Positions 45,660 through 53,598 of a DNA stretch of 64,000 nucleotides are shown here, one piece after another. Numbering within the stretch: the stretch's first letter is position 1; every line of letters begins with the position of its first letter. The notes under the pieces were generated by a model that was given only the letters and a program-made list of their open reading frames with translations, was not told the DNA's origin and made no database searches. The DNA comes from JAPHTQ01 sp050295975 (GTDB lineage Bacteria > Pseudomonadota > Gammaproteobacteria > Thiohalomonadales > Thiohalomonadaceae), in contig JBNKQR010000009.1 of assembly GCA_050295975.1 (NCBI GenBank), forward strand, positions 1-64,000. Direction: 5' to 3'. The translations under genes and the position numbers were made by a program.

Positions 45660-46719
45660 CCACGGCTGACGGCTGTTTTCCAGGCCGTGGCCAGGCGCTA
45701 AGAATAGCACTGAAGAGGGTCGCCAGCGGAATGGCGAAGAAGACACCCCAGAAACCCCACAGGCCACCAAACACCAGAATCGCCACAATGATCGCCACCG
45801 GGTGGAGATTGACCACTTCTGAGAAGAGCAATGGCACCAGCACATTGCCGTCCAGCGCCTGAACGATGCCGTAGGCGACCAGCAACCAGGCGAAGTCGGC
45901 ACCCCAGCCCCACTGAAAGTACGCGACCACCGCCACTGGTACGGTAACCGCCGCTGCGCCGATATAGGGTACTACCACTGACAATCCCACTAGCACCGCC
46001 AGCAGGATCGAGTACTTCAGATCAAAAAAGAAGAAGACCACAAAGGTCGCCACACCAACGATCAGGATCTCCCAGAACTTGCCGCGCACATAGTTACCCA
46101 ACTGCTGATCCACCTCACGCCACACCTGAGAAACCAGCTGGTGCTCGTTGGGCAGAAAAGAGGTCAACCAGCCGGTGAGACGTACCTTATCCTTGAGAAA
46201 GAAGAAGACCAGTAGCGGCACCAGGATCAGATAGACCAGCAGGGTGATCACACCGGGAATAGAGGAGAGCGAAAAGGACAACAGGCGATGCCCCTGCTGG
46301 GTCACCTCTCGAGAGAGCAGGTCAAACAGCTCCATCACCTGCGCCTCGGAGATAAAGGAGTAGCTCTCCGGCAGGCGCATCAGTGCCGCCTGCCCCTTGT
46401 GAATATAGTTAGGCAGTTCTCGGGCAAACTCTGCCGCCTGGCCCCACAGCAATGGCACCACAGCGAAAAGCAGGAACAGCAGGAAGGCGATAAAGATGAG
46501 GTAGACCAGCAGGAACACATGCTTGCGCTGCCAGTCGCGTCGCTCCAGAGCACCAACCAGCCCCTCAAGCAGGTAGGCGATGACGATACTGGCAAGCACC
46601 GGTGCCAGCATCTTGCCGATGCTCAGCACGATACCGAAGCCGAGCAGCATCAGCACCGCCAGCAGTACCGCCTGCGGGTCGGAGAAGTAGCGTTGGAACC
46701 ACTGCTTGATGATCTCCAT
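45643..46719 (-). CDS. AI-2E family transporter (PerM/YhhT-like)
   Basis: The 358-residue inner-membrane protein has about eight hydrophobic segments and the family blocks VPLLVFFFLKDKVRL, GVATFVVFFFFDLKYS and VPYIGA. The C-terminal LVAYGIVQALDGNVLVPLLF is also typical. Family members are proposed to export autoinducer-2 or to act as Na+/H+ antiporters or permeases; the substrate here is unknown. Its start overlaps the stop of the upstream 123-residue gene by one base, and it belongs to a LysR-123aa-permease operon. Confidence 0.88.
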   Translation of the reverse strand: MEIIKQWFQRYFSDPQAVLLAVLMLLGFGIVLSIGKMLAPVLASIVIAYLLEGLVGALERRDWQRKHVFLLVYLIFIAFLLFLLFAVVPLLWGQAAEFARELPNYIHKGQAALMRLPESYSFISEAQVMELFDLLSREVTQQGHRLLSFSLSSIPGVITLLVYLILVPLLVFFFLKDKVRLTGWLTSFLPNEHQLVSQVWREVDQQLGNYVRGKFWEILIVGVATFVVFFFFDLKYSILLAVLVGLSVVVPYIGAAAVTVPVAVVAYFQWGWGADFAWLLVAYGIVQALDGNVLVPLLFSEVVNLHPVAIIVAILVFGGLWGFWGVFFAIPLATLFSAILSAWPRPGKQPSAVVSATE

Positions 46720-47090
46720 TATCGTGCGTTTACCTGCTCCAGAAACTTGTCGAAATCACGCTGGAAGATCTCTTCCAGTTCGTCGATCACCTCCACCGCT
46801 GGCCTTCCCTGCATCAGGTGCTGCGCCATCAGGGCACTGGCCTCATTTAGCATCTTGGAGTGATCCAGCATGTGGTAAGTTTCGCGCAGACGTTTCAATG
46901 CCGCCACCACACTCTCATCGGCGGGGCGAGGAATAGGCTTTAGTTCGAGAGACTCCGGTTCGACAGGTTCACTGCGTGAGGCGAGAAACTCGGCAAAATC
47001 GAGCAGGGTTTTGCGCTCCGCTTCAGGAAGCTCGGCGTAGATCTGCGCCAGACGTTTTTCAGGCTTGCTCTTGCTCTCTGGGATCAACAT
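46719..47090 (-). CDS. Conserved hypothetical protein, 123 aa
   Basis: This acidic, helical cytoplasmic protein starts MLIPESKSKPEKRLAQIYAE. It contains LPEAERKTLLDFAEFLASR, then a proline-rich linker, then a helical region with HMLDHSKMLNEASALMAQHL and VIDELEEIFQRDFDKFLEQ. I do not recognise the family. It starts six bases after the LysR stop and overlaps the permease start, so it is made with both. Confidence 0.7.
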   Translation of the reverse strand: MLIPESKSKPEKRLAQIYAELPEAERKTLLDFAEFLASRSEPVEPESLELKPIPRPADESVVAALKRLRETYHMLDHSKMLNEASALMAQHLMQGRPAVEVIDELEEIFQRDFDKFLEQVNAR

Positions 47091-47096
47091 GGAGGG

Positions 47097-47999
47097 TTAG
47101 GCCGGGTGCTCCTGGCAATACTGACGGGCAAAATCGAGCAGCTTCTCCATCGCCCGCAAGCGGAACTTCTGCTTCTGGTGAACGAAGGAGAAGGGTCGCT
47201 CCAGCGGCACCTCAAGGTTGACCGCGACCAGGGTACCCAGCTTCAGCTCCTTGTCGATGGTGGCACGGGAGAGGATCGAGATCCCCATGCCTGCCTCAAC
47301 GGCGCCTTTTACTGCCTCTGGGCTGCCCAGCTCCATCACGATATCCAGATCCTGCGGATTGCCGCCTGCCTCGGTCACCGCCTCCAGCATCACCTCGCGG
47401 GTGCCGGAGCCCTCCTCACGACAGATATAGGGATGGCGGGTCAGTTCCAGGATGGGTACCGCTTTCATCTTTGCCAGCTCATGGCCCGGCGGCACAATTA
47501 GCACCATCTGATCCATGCGACAGTTCTCCACCACCAGATTCTTGTTACCCACCGGGGCCTCAACCACACCCAGATCGATGACGTTGTTCTCTACCATGGA
47601 GACGATGCCATCGGTATTAGCCACCTGCAGACGGATGGAGACCTCGGGATATTTTGCCTTGAAGTCACCGAGCAGGGCCGGAAGCATGTACTCGGCGATG
47701 GTGGTACTCGCCCCCAGCAGCAGCACACCGCTGACCTCGCCGGTCAGGTCGCGTACCGCGTTTTCCATTTCTGAGTAGAGGGAGAAGATGCGGTCGGCGT
47801 ACTCGTAAACCCGTTGCCCAGCATCGGTCAGGCTAATGCGATTGTGGGTCCGGTCGAATAGCCGGGTATTGAAATACTCTTCAAGCTGACGCACCTGAAA
47901 TGTTACCGCAGGCTGCGTCATGTGCAGTGACTCCGCTGCCTTGGTGAAACTGAGCAACCGTGCCACGGTGTGGAACACCTGCAGTCTCCGATCCGCCAT
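47097..47999 (-). CDS. LysR-type transcriptional regulator
   Basis: This 300-residue regulator has an N-terminal winged helix-turn-helix (VARLLSFTKAAESLHMTQPAVTFQ) and a periplasmic-binding-like effector domain. The ATG at 47999 has GGAGGCG upstream; the open frame extends about 90 codons further without support. Unusually it lies in the same operon as, and upstream of, a small conserved gene and an AI-2E family permease, so those are candidate targets. The effector is unknown. No Calvin-cycle genes are near, so CbbR is not supported by context. Confidence 0.88.
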   Translation of the reverse strand: MADRRLQVFHTVARLLSFTKAAESLHMTQPAVTFQVRQLEEYFNTRLFDRTHNRISLTDAGQRVYEYADRIFSLYSEMENAVRDLTGEVSGVLLLGASTTIAEYMLPALLGDFKAKYPEVSIRLQVANTDGIVSMVENNVIDLGVVEAPVGNKNLVVENCRMDQMVLIVPPGHELAKMKAVPILELTRHPYICREEGSGTREVMLEAVTEAGGNPQDLDIVMELGSPEAVKGAVEAGMGISILSRATIDKELKLGTLVAVNLEVPLERPFSFVHQKQKFRLRAMEKLLDFARQYCQEHPA

Positions 48000-48090
48000 A
48001 TTCGCCTCCAACCCTGAGTGTTCAACAATTTTTATGGGGGACAAGCATACTTTATATCGACAAGCGGGGACAACGGTTGCGGTGGCTGAA

Positions 48091-48435
48091 TCAATGTAAT
48101 CTGTGAGGTGGTTCTTTCTCTGCCTGCTCATGCAGGGTGTATTCGCCCATATCGAGCTGGGAGGCCACGACCCATTGCCCCAGCAAAGCGATTTGGCCGA
48201 AACGGCGCTGCTCCCCATCGCCGCTGAATTCAAAGCTATAGCGGCGTAACATACCGACACGCCCATTCGCCCCGCGCTGGGGTTTCATCCCTTGCATGGC
48301 TACGGTTTCGTCGAGTAACTGCTGACCATTGCTCTCGCAGAGGCGCCGCGCCGCCCTGACCGCCGCCTCTTTCGCCACCGTACCGCTATACCAACCCCAG
48401 GCGATCATGCCCAGAGCCAAGAGAATCCACTCCAC
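48091..48435 (-). CDS. DUF3301 family protein
   Basis: A 114-residue protein with an N-terminal membrane anchor (ILLALGMIAWGWY) and the DUF3301 core RRLCESNGQQLLDETVAM, followed by RRYSFEFSGDGEQRRFGQIALLG. Function unknown. It lies 26 bases after the GspE-like gene on the same strand. Confidence 0.8.
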   Translation of the reverse strand: MEWILLALGMIAWGWYSGTVAKEAAVRAARRLCESNGQQLLDETVAMQGMKPQRGANGRVGMLRRYSFEFSGDGEQRRFGQIALLGQWVVASQLDMGEYTLHEQAEKEPPHRLH

Positions 48436-48461
48436 CTGCTACTCCCGCTCTGATTCCGCCA

Positions 48462-50255
48462 TCACTCGTCCAGCGCGATGGGGGTGACTCGTACCACTTC
48501 TTCGATGGAGGTGACTCCGTCCGCCACCTTCTGCAGACCGGAGAGGCGCAGGGCCTTCATCCCCTCTTTAAGCGCCTGCTTTCGCAGTTCGTGCATATTG
48601 GCACCACGGGTGACCATACCCTGCAGGGTGGGCGAATAGGGCATCATTTCGTAGATACCGGTGCGCCCTTTGTAACCGGTATGACGGCACTCGGTACAAC
48701 CGACCGCCTGGTATATCTTTTTGGGTTTCTCTGATTTGAAAGGCTGGATCAGCTGCTTCCACTCCTCGTCCGAGAAATCAACTTCCGCCTTACAGTGAGG
48801 GCAGAGCTTGCGTACCAGACGCTGCGCCACCACCGCCAGCAGTACCGAGTTGATCATGTAGGGCTTTATGCCGATGTCCATCAGGCGAGTTACCGCCGAG
48901 GGGGCATCATTGGTATGCAGTGAGGAGAAGACCAGATGGCCGGTGAGTGCCGCCTGTACGGCCATCTCCGCAGTCTCCGCATCGCGGATCTCACCCACCA
49001 TGATGATGTCCGGGTCCTGGCGCAGCAGGGTGCGAATACCAGAGGCAAAGTCGACGCCGATAGCATGGTGTACCTGCATCTGGTTCAGCCCCGGGTCAAC
49101 CATCTCGATCGGGTCCTCCACGGTACAGACATTCACCTCAGGCTTGGCCAGCATCTTCAGAGTTGAGTAGAGGGTGGTGGTTTTACCCGAACCGGTTGGT
49201 CCGGTGAGCAGGATGATGCCGTTCGGGTTGCGTACCAGTTCGCTCCACAGCGCTTCATCCGCATGGGAGAAGCCCATCTCGGCAAAGCCCTTGACCAGCA
49301 CATCCGGGTCAAAGATACGCATCACCAGCTTTTCGCCGAAGGCGGTGGGCATGGTAGATAGACGCAGCTCCAGCTCTGTCCCATCCGGGGTACGGGTCTT
49401 CATCCGGCCATCCTGGGGACGGCGCTTCTCCGCCACATCCATTCGCGCCAGGATCTTGATCCGGCTGGAGACCGCGGCCATCACCGCGGGGGGCAGTTCG
49501 TAGACCTGATGCATCACACCGTCGATACGAAAACGCATAATGCCGTTGTCACGGCGCGGCTCCAGGTGGATGTCACTGGCACGCTGGTCAAAGGCGTACT
49601 GCAGCAGCCAGTCAACAATAGAAACCACGTGGTGGTCGTTGGCGTCCAGCTTGCCGCTCTTGCCCAGCTCCATGAGCTGTTCCAGATTCTGAATACCGCC
49701 ACCGCTTCGCCCGTCCTTCTCATCCCGGGCGGCGAATACCGATTTGGAGATGCTGAAAAACTCCAGGGTGAAGCGCTCGATATCATCCGGTATCGCCAGG
49801 ACGCGCTTAAACTTTTTGTGTAGCAGGCGATCCAGCTCCTCTTCCCACTCGCTCTGTAGCGGCTGGCAGGTGGCGATAGTCACCACGTCGCCGATCACCT
49901 CCAGCGGCAGGATAGAGAAGTGCTGAGCGTAAGCCATCGACATGAGCGGAGTGACCTGACTGACATTGACCTGGAGTGGGTTAATGGTCACCACCTCAAG
50001 TCCCAACCGGTCACCCAGCCAGCGGGTCAGGCCCTCCTGGGTCAGATCCTTACCGCTGGTTTTGGAGGCGTCGCGGTAGAACTCTTCAATCACCTTGAAG
50101 GGGTGGCGTTTGCTCAGGGCGAACTTTTGCAGACTAGCCAGTTGCTCTGCATCATCGGCGGATATCCGCGCATCCTCAATCAGCCAGTCGAGCACCTCCT
50201 GCAACTGAAGTTCGTGCCCCACGGCTCCCTTTTTCGCCTGATCTGTCTTTGCCAT
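48462..50255 (-). CDS. GspE/PulE-type secretion or pilus ATPase
   Basis: A 597-residue traffic ATPase with N-terminal GspE domains, Walker A GPTGSGKTTTLYS, an Asp box, Walker B region DPDIIMVGEIRDAETAE and a His box. A four-cysteine zinc motif (CPHC, CTEC) lies near the C-terminus. It would power type II secretion or a type IV pilus-like system, but no gsp or pil gene accompanies it, so its partner system is unknown. Start ATG at 50255 is used; another ATG at 50291 is possible and neither has a textbook ribosome binding site. Confidence 0.88.
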   Translation of the reverse strand: MAKTDQAKKGAVGHELQLQEVLDWLIEDARISADDAEQLASLQKFALSKRHPFKVIEEFYRDASKTSGKDLTQEGLTRWLGDRLGLEVVTINPLQVNVSQVTPLMSMAYAQHFSILPLEVIGDVVTIATCQPLQSEWEEELDRLLHKKFKRVLAIPDDIERFTLEFFSISKSVFAARDEKDGRSGGGIQNLEQLMELGKSGKLDANDHHVVSIVDWLLQYAFDQRASDIHLEPRRDNGIMRFRIDGVMHQVYELPPAVMAAVSSRIKILARMDVAEKRRPQDGRMKTRTPDGTELELRLSTMPTAFGEKLVMRIFDPDVLVKGFAEMGFSHADEALWSELVRNPNGIILLTGPTGSGKTTTLYSTLKMLAKPEVNVCTVEDPIEMVDPGLNQMQVHHAIGVDFASGIRTLLRQDPDIIMVGEIRDAETAEMAVQAALTGHLVFSSLHTNDAPSAVTRLMDIGIKPYMINSVLLAVVAQRLVRKLCPHCKAEVDFSDEEWKQLIQPFKSEKPKKIYQAVGCTECRHTGYKGRTGIYEMMPYSPTLQGMVTRGANMHELRKQALKEGMKALRLSGLQKVADGVTSIEEVVRVTPIALDE

Positions 50256-50403
50256 ACCTTCCGGTCCACTGACAACCAATGATGCACCCATGGTAAACCA
50301 TCTGAAGCATCAAACAATGTGCTTTGGTGCAAAACCGGGCTACGCTGTCTTCACCGAGGCCCTGTGGCATAATGCGGCATCACCTACCAGTCGAGCCAAT
50401 AGC

Positions 50404-51450
50404 GTGGACAAAATCACCCTCACCCGACCCGATGACTGGCATCTGCACCTGCGCGATGGCGACGCGATGCAGGCCGTTGTTGCACACAGCGCAGAACGTT
50501 TCGGCCGCGCCATCGTCATGCCCAACCTGCGACCGCCGGTAACCACCACGGAACAGGCGCTGGCCTACCGCGAACGTATCCTTGCGGCACTGCCCTCCGG
50601 CAGCCCTTTCCAGCCACTGATGACCCTCTATCTCACCGACAACACACCGCCGGATGAGATTGCTCGCGCCAAAGAGAGCGGCGCGATACAGGCAGTGAAG
50701 CTCTACCCCGCCGGCGCCACCACCAACTCCGACTCAGGGCTCACCGATATCCACAAGGCAGAGGCGACCCTGCGCGCCATGGCCGAGTGTGGTATGCCGC
50801 TGCTGGTGCATGGGGAAGTGACCGATAACGCAGTTGATATCTTCGACCGCGAACGGGTCTTCCTCGAAACGGTACTGGCGCCGCTGCTGGAACGCATCCC
50901 GGATCTGAAACTCATCGCAGAACATATCACCACCGCAGAGATGGCCCGTTTTGTTCTCGGCGCAGGCGACAAGGTTGCCGCCACCATCACCCCGCAACAT
51001 CTGCTACTCAATCGCAACGCCCTGCTCGCCGGTGGCATCCGCCCACACAACTACTGCCTGCCAGTACTGAAACGCGAATCACACCGCGAAGTGCTGATGG
51101 AGATGGCGATCTCTGGCAATCCCAAATTCTTCCTCGGCACCGACAGTGCACCCCACGCCAAACACGCCAAGGAGACCGCCTGCGGCTGCGCCGGGATCTA
51201 CTCCGCCCACGCCGCCATCGAACTCTACGCCGAAGCCTTCGACCAGGCTGGTGCGCTGGACAAACTGGAAGGCTTCGCCAGTTTCTATGGTGCTGACTTC
51301 TATGGATTACCACGCAACGCCGACACCATCACCTTGAAACGTGAGGAGTGGTTGGTACCAGAGAGTTATGAGTTTGGTGGAGAGAAATTGGTGCCGATGA
51401 GGGCGGGGGAGAAGGTTGGGTGGAAATTAGTATCGCTTCGCGATAATTAA
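50404..51450 (+). CDS. pyrC: Dihydroorotase
   Basis: PyrC cyclises carbamoyl-aspartate in pyrimidine synthesis. The 348 residues match E. coli PyrC. Metal and substrate motifs are WHLHLRDGD, the lysine likely to be carboxylated in AVKLYPAG, the histidines in LLVHGEV and EHITTAEM, and the catalytic Asp in LGTDSAPHAK. The start is GTG at 50404 (protein begins MDKITLTRPDDWHLHL); an ATG at 50290 would add an unsupported N-terminus. The gene is divergent from the GspE-like gene. Confidence 0.96.
   Translation: MDKITLTRPDDWHLHLRDGDAMQAVVAHSAERFGRAIVMPNLRPPVTTTEQALAYRERILAALPSGSPFQPLMTLYLTDNTPPDEIARAKESGAIQAVKLYPAGATTNSDSGLTDIHKAEATLRAMAECGMPLLVHGEVTDNAVDIFDRERVFLETVLAPLLERIPDLKLIAEHITTAEMARFVLGAGDKVAATITPQHLLLNRNALLAGGIRPHNYCLPVLKRESHREVLMEMAISGNPKFFLGTDSAPHAKHAKETACGCAGIYSAHAAIELYAEAFDQAGALDKLEGFASFYGADFYGLPRNADTITLKREEWLVPESYEFGGEKLVPMRAGEKVGWKLVSLRDN
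51431..51445. repeat. Mini-hairpin 1 (TATCGC-TTC-GCGATA)
   Basis: A perfect 6-bp stem around TTC, spanning the pyrC stop codon. The other strand carries the GCGAAGC core of a very stable DNA mini-hairpin. One of four related copies around the accessory island. Confidence 0.7.
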
Positions 51451-51991
51451 TTTGATTTAGGTTTGTGTCGCTTCGCGACAGATAAAGGCATTGAAAGCGG
51501 GTGGCTGACCCGCGGCAGGCCACTTTCTCTTGCGCGGCCAAGAGAAAGTAGCCAAAGAGAAGGCCGCCCGAAGACTTGCCGCTAACACGGTTCCCTGCGC
51601 TTCTCGTCATTTCAGGCCGTTCGCGCAACTCGCTCGGCAAGCCTCGCTCAAACATGCCCTCACTATTCCCTGAAATGACTGCGATGCTCGGCTGCGTCTA
51701 CGGGACCCAAAACCGCTTCGTTCAGCAACCCAACAGGCTTTGATACTTGCCAATACCGAGTTACGGGAGTACAAAAAGAAAAACCGTGAGAAGGGAAGCC
51801 ACCAAAATGCACCCCATCAAAACCACAAGGAAGCTGACATTTTCCTCCAACCCGTTACCAACGTGCTTCTCAAGGGCACGATCATATATTTCAACAGGTT
51901 ACAATTATGATGGAATTTTATCCGTCAATATCGACGTATTACAACACATCAATTTTGATGTGGAATTGTAGTTATGTATAAAAGGGAAACA
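51451..51991. other. Gene-free region: left flank of the accessory island
   Basis: These 541 bases hold mini-hairpin 2, the first copy of the island-flanking repeat (51466-51724) and an AT-rich stretch leading to the lipoprotein gene. A palindrome, CACATCAA-TT-TTGATGTG, sits at 51945-51962, 30 bases before that start. Frames here (for example 51747-51971) lack support. Confidence 0.6.
51466..51724 (+). repeat. Island-flanking repeat, copy 1
   Basis: The element begins with mini-hairpin TGTCGC-TTC-GCGACA (51466-51480). A conserved block of about 114 bases (51491-51604), with only about five differences from copy 2, follows after ten bases. Next come a variable central part with an 11-bp stem (GTCATTTCAGG at 51606-51616, complement at 51669-51679) and a conserved end of 39 bases (51686-51724). 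The orientation is opposite to copy 2 at 53599-53876. Confidence 0.85.
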
Positions 51992-52330
51992 ATGAACTAC
52001 AAAATCATTCTGGCAATATCACTAGCCGTTCTATTTTCTGGTTGCGCAAGCACTGGCGTCATTCCAATGAGCCAAGACTCTTACTATATCGGCAAAAAAG
52101 ACGGTTCACCTGGCATAGGTGTTTCTCTCAGCAATAAAGCTGAGGTTTATCAAGAGGCAAATGCCTTCTGTAGCAAAAAAGGCCTCGAAGTATTTGTATT
52201 ACGTGAAACGGTTACGCCAGCGGCTCCGGGACGTTTAGGTTCTACCGAACTGCATTTTAAGTGTGTCGCTCCAGGCGGAACTGCACAACCGCTTGTAAAA
52301 GATCCAGACACAGTAATAAGAGTAAAGTAA
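51992..52330 (+). CDS. Small lipoprotein of unknown function
   Basis: A 112-residue lipoprotein with signal peptide and lipobox (LFSGCAS). The mature part has two cysteines (AFCSKKG, FKCVAPG) that could form a disulfide. The ATG at 51992 follows AAAGGGAAA; an ATG six codons upstream is weaker. Family not recognised. It lies inside the island, in sequence visibly richer in A and T than its neighbours, consistent with acquisition by transfer. Confidence 0.7.
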   Translation: MNYKIILAISLAVLFSGCASTGVIPMSQDSYYIGKKDGSPGIGVSLSNKAEVYQEANAFCSKKGLEVFVLRETVTPAAPGRLGSTELHFKCVAPGGTAQPLVKDPDTVIRVK

Positions 52331-52370
52331 TACCAATTTTTGGTCTTTATATGTCGTCAATAAAAATACA

Positions 52371-52403
52371 TAACAAACGCATTAATTCGTTCGCTTCGCG
52401 AAC
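52371..52403 (+). other. Possible truncated attC half-site
   Basis: TAACAAACGC (52371-52380) matches the start of Vibrio-type attC repeats as I remember them. It is followed by ATTAATTC and mini-hairpin GTTCGC-TTC-GCGAAC (52389-52403), the kind of TTC-capped stem found in the middle of attC sites. No matching right half (GTTRRRY) was found before the palindrome at 52414, so at most it is a remnant. Confidence 0.3.
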
Positions 52404-52413
52404 TGAGAATCAT

Positions 52414-52463
52414 GGGTCAGAGAGCAATTATTTCTAATATTAGAGAATATTGCTCTCTGACCC
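52414..52463. repeat. Long palindrome with GGGTCAGA ends
   Basis: A perfect 15-bp stem (52414-52428 with 52449-52463), beginning GGGTCAGAGAGC, is followed by a further inner stem after an internal loop, so nearly all 50 bases pair. GGGGTCAGA also recurs at 53537. Such ends are common in REP-like elements, but no transposase is nearby. Confidence 0.7.
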
Positions 52464-52533
52464 TGTTTATTGAAAGGGTCCACGAAAAAGCGCGCAGCCC
52501 CTCACTTTTACGTGAAAGTCACGAGGTGAGGCT

Positions 52534-53151
52534 GTGACTCCGAATGAGATATGTGGCGATATAATATTCCTAGTTTCAAAGATTGGTGCAAAATCAGAGC
52601 CAGTGTTTTTGCCGTCTAGGCCTGAAGCTGGCGCACCGCTCAACGAGTGCTTTCCAATCGTAGACAAGAAGGTTGAGTCTGCCGGCGGGAAGAGAGTGCT
52701 TGGTTGGCAAATCTGGAAAACGCCACTACTGGTTGAGGCCGAGTTTCATGCGGTTTGGGAGTCTCCAGAAGGGGAGCTTATTGATATCACGCCAAAGTCT
52801 TTACCGCTTGCGAAAATATTGTTCTTGCCAGATGGGACTGCCGTGTATGAAGGAAAGCAGGTAAATAATATTAGAGTCAACACAACCGGAAACCAGTTAG
52901 TCGATGACTTTATAGCAGTCTGCAACGCTATATTCAGAATCGAAAACAAGGGTGATAGAGCTTTTCAGTACGAGTTGTCACTGTCAGGCGACGAAGCCAA
53001 AGCGTACCATATACTCACTAAGGCGAGGGAGCTGCTTGAGATCATGGCGCTTCAAGGTATGAATAGGAAAAGCCCATGCTTTTGTGGAAGCGGGAAGAAG
53101 CACAAGGCATGCCACGGAAAGCAAATAAATGAGCTCGCACAGAACTTTTAA
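52534..53151 (+). CDS. SEC-C motif protein
   Basis: This 205-residue protein ends with a SEC-C zinc motif, CFCGSGKKHKACHG, as in the SecA tail. The preceding domain is not recognised; it has a GWQIWKTPLLVEAEFHAVW stretch and looks soluble. The start is GTG at 52534, with GAGGTGAGG upstream. The stop codon TAA is part of the attC-like site that follows, as in many integron gene cassettes. Codon use (AGA, GGA, AAT) differs from the flanking core genes. Confidence 0.75.
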   Translation: MTPNEICGDIIFLVSKIGAKSEPVFLPSRPEAGAPLNECFPIVDKKVESAGGKRVLGWQIWKTPLLVEAEFHAVWESPEGELIDITPKSLPLAKILFLPDGTAVYEGKQVNNIRVNTTGNQLVDDFIAVCNAIFRIENKGDRAFQYELSLSGDEAKAYHILTKARELLEIMALQGMNRKSPCFCGSGKKHKACHGKQINELAQNF

Positions 53152-53229
53152 CAAGGCCAGGCACAGCGACGGCTTCTCAGTTGCGGCTTCTCCTCCACTA
53201 AAAAGTCGCGCGTGCTAGCAACGTTAGCC
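53149..53229 (+). other. attC-like recombination site
   Basis: The outer boxes TAAC (53149-53152) and GTTA (53223-53226) are complementary. The inner boxes GCAC-A-GCGAC and GTCGC-GC-GTGC pair with small bulges, and an unpaired middle of about 35 bases lies between. This is the layout of an integron attC (about 81 bp). It overlaps the stop of the SEC-C gene and ends 25 bases before the next start. No integrase gene is in the window. Confidence 0.5.
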
Positions 53230-53254
53230 ACTGCAGGAACAACTAGAGGAAGAA

Positions 53255-53497
53255 ATGGAGACATCATATTTAATTCTTTATCCCCTGCAGTTCTTTTATG
53301 CGCTTGGCGCCACACTTTTCTTTCTCGTGATACCTACCAAGCTTTTTGTTCCAAAAAAGTGGTTGCCTGAAAAATCAATTATTCCTCTATGGCTTATTAT
53401 TTCAGCAGTTATTGCCATATTCACTACGACAAATCCGCCAGAGAACACAGATCCCTACAATTGTCGGGAAACAAGATCGGGGTTGCGCTGTGAATAG
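53255..53497 (+). CDS. Two-helix membrane protein (80 aa)
   Basis: A small protein with two hydrophobic helices (about residues 5-28 and 43-57) separated by a lysine-rich loop, and a polar tail with two cysteines (YNCRETRSGLRCE). GAGGAAG precedes the ATG. It begins 25 bases after the attC-like site, the position expected for a cassette gene. No family recognised. Confidence 0.6.
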   Translation: METSYLILYPLQFFYALGATLFFLVIPTKLFVPKKWLPEKSIIPLWLIISAVIAIFTTTNPPENTDPYNCRETRSGLRCE

Positions 53498-53598
53498 CAG
53501 CAATCGGCTGACGAGGCAAATCAACTCGAAATAAGTGGGGTCAGAAGAAACTTTTCACCAATCCTCAGAATGTTTTTTACGAAAAGCATCCGCAATAT

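Noticed and set aside
51329..51655. A frame with peptide GLLFGYFLLAAQEKV, repeated at 53692-53907
   Set aside because: It is a translation of the flanking repeat in both copies. The shared peptide reflects the DNA repeat rather than a gene, and similar spurious small proteins are, as I recall, common in annotation.
51747..51971. A 74-codon frame before the lipoprotein
   Set aside because: It starts with TTG without a ribosome binding site and crosses the palindrome at 51945-51962.
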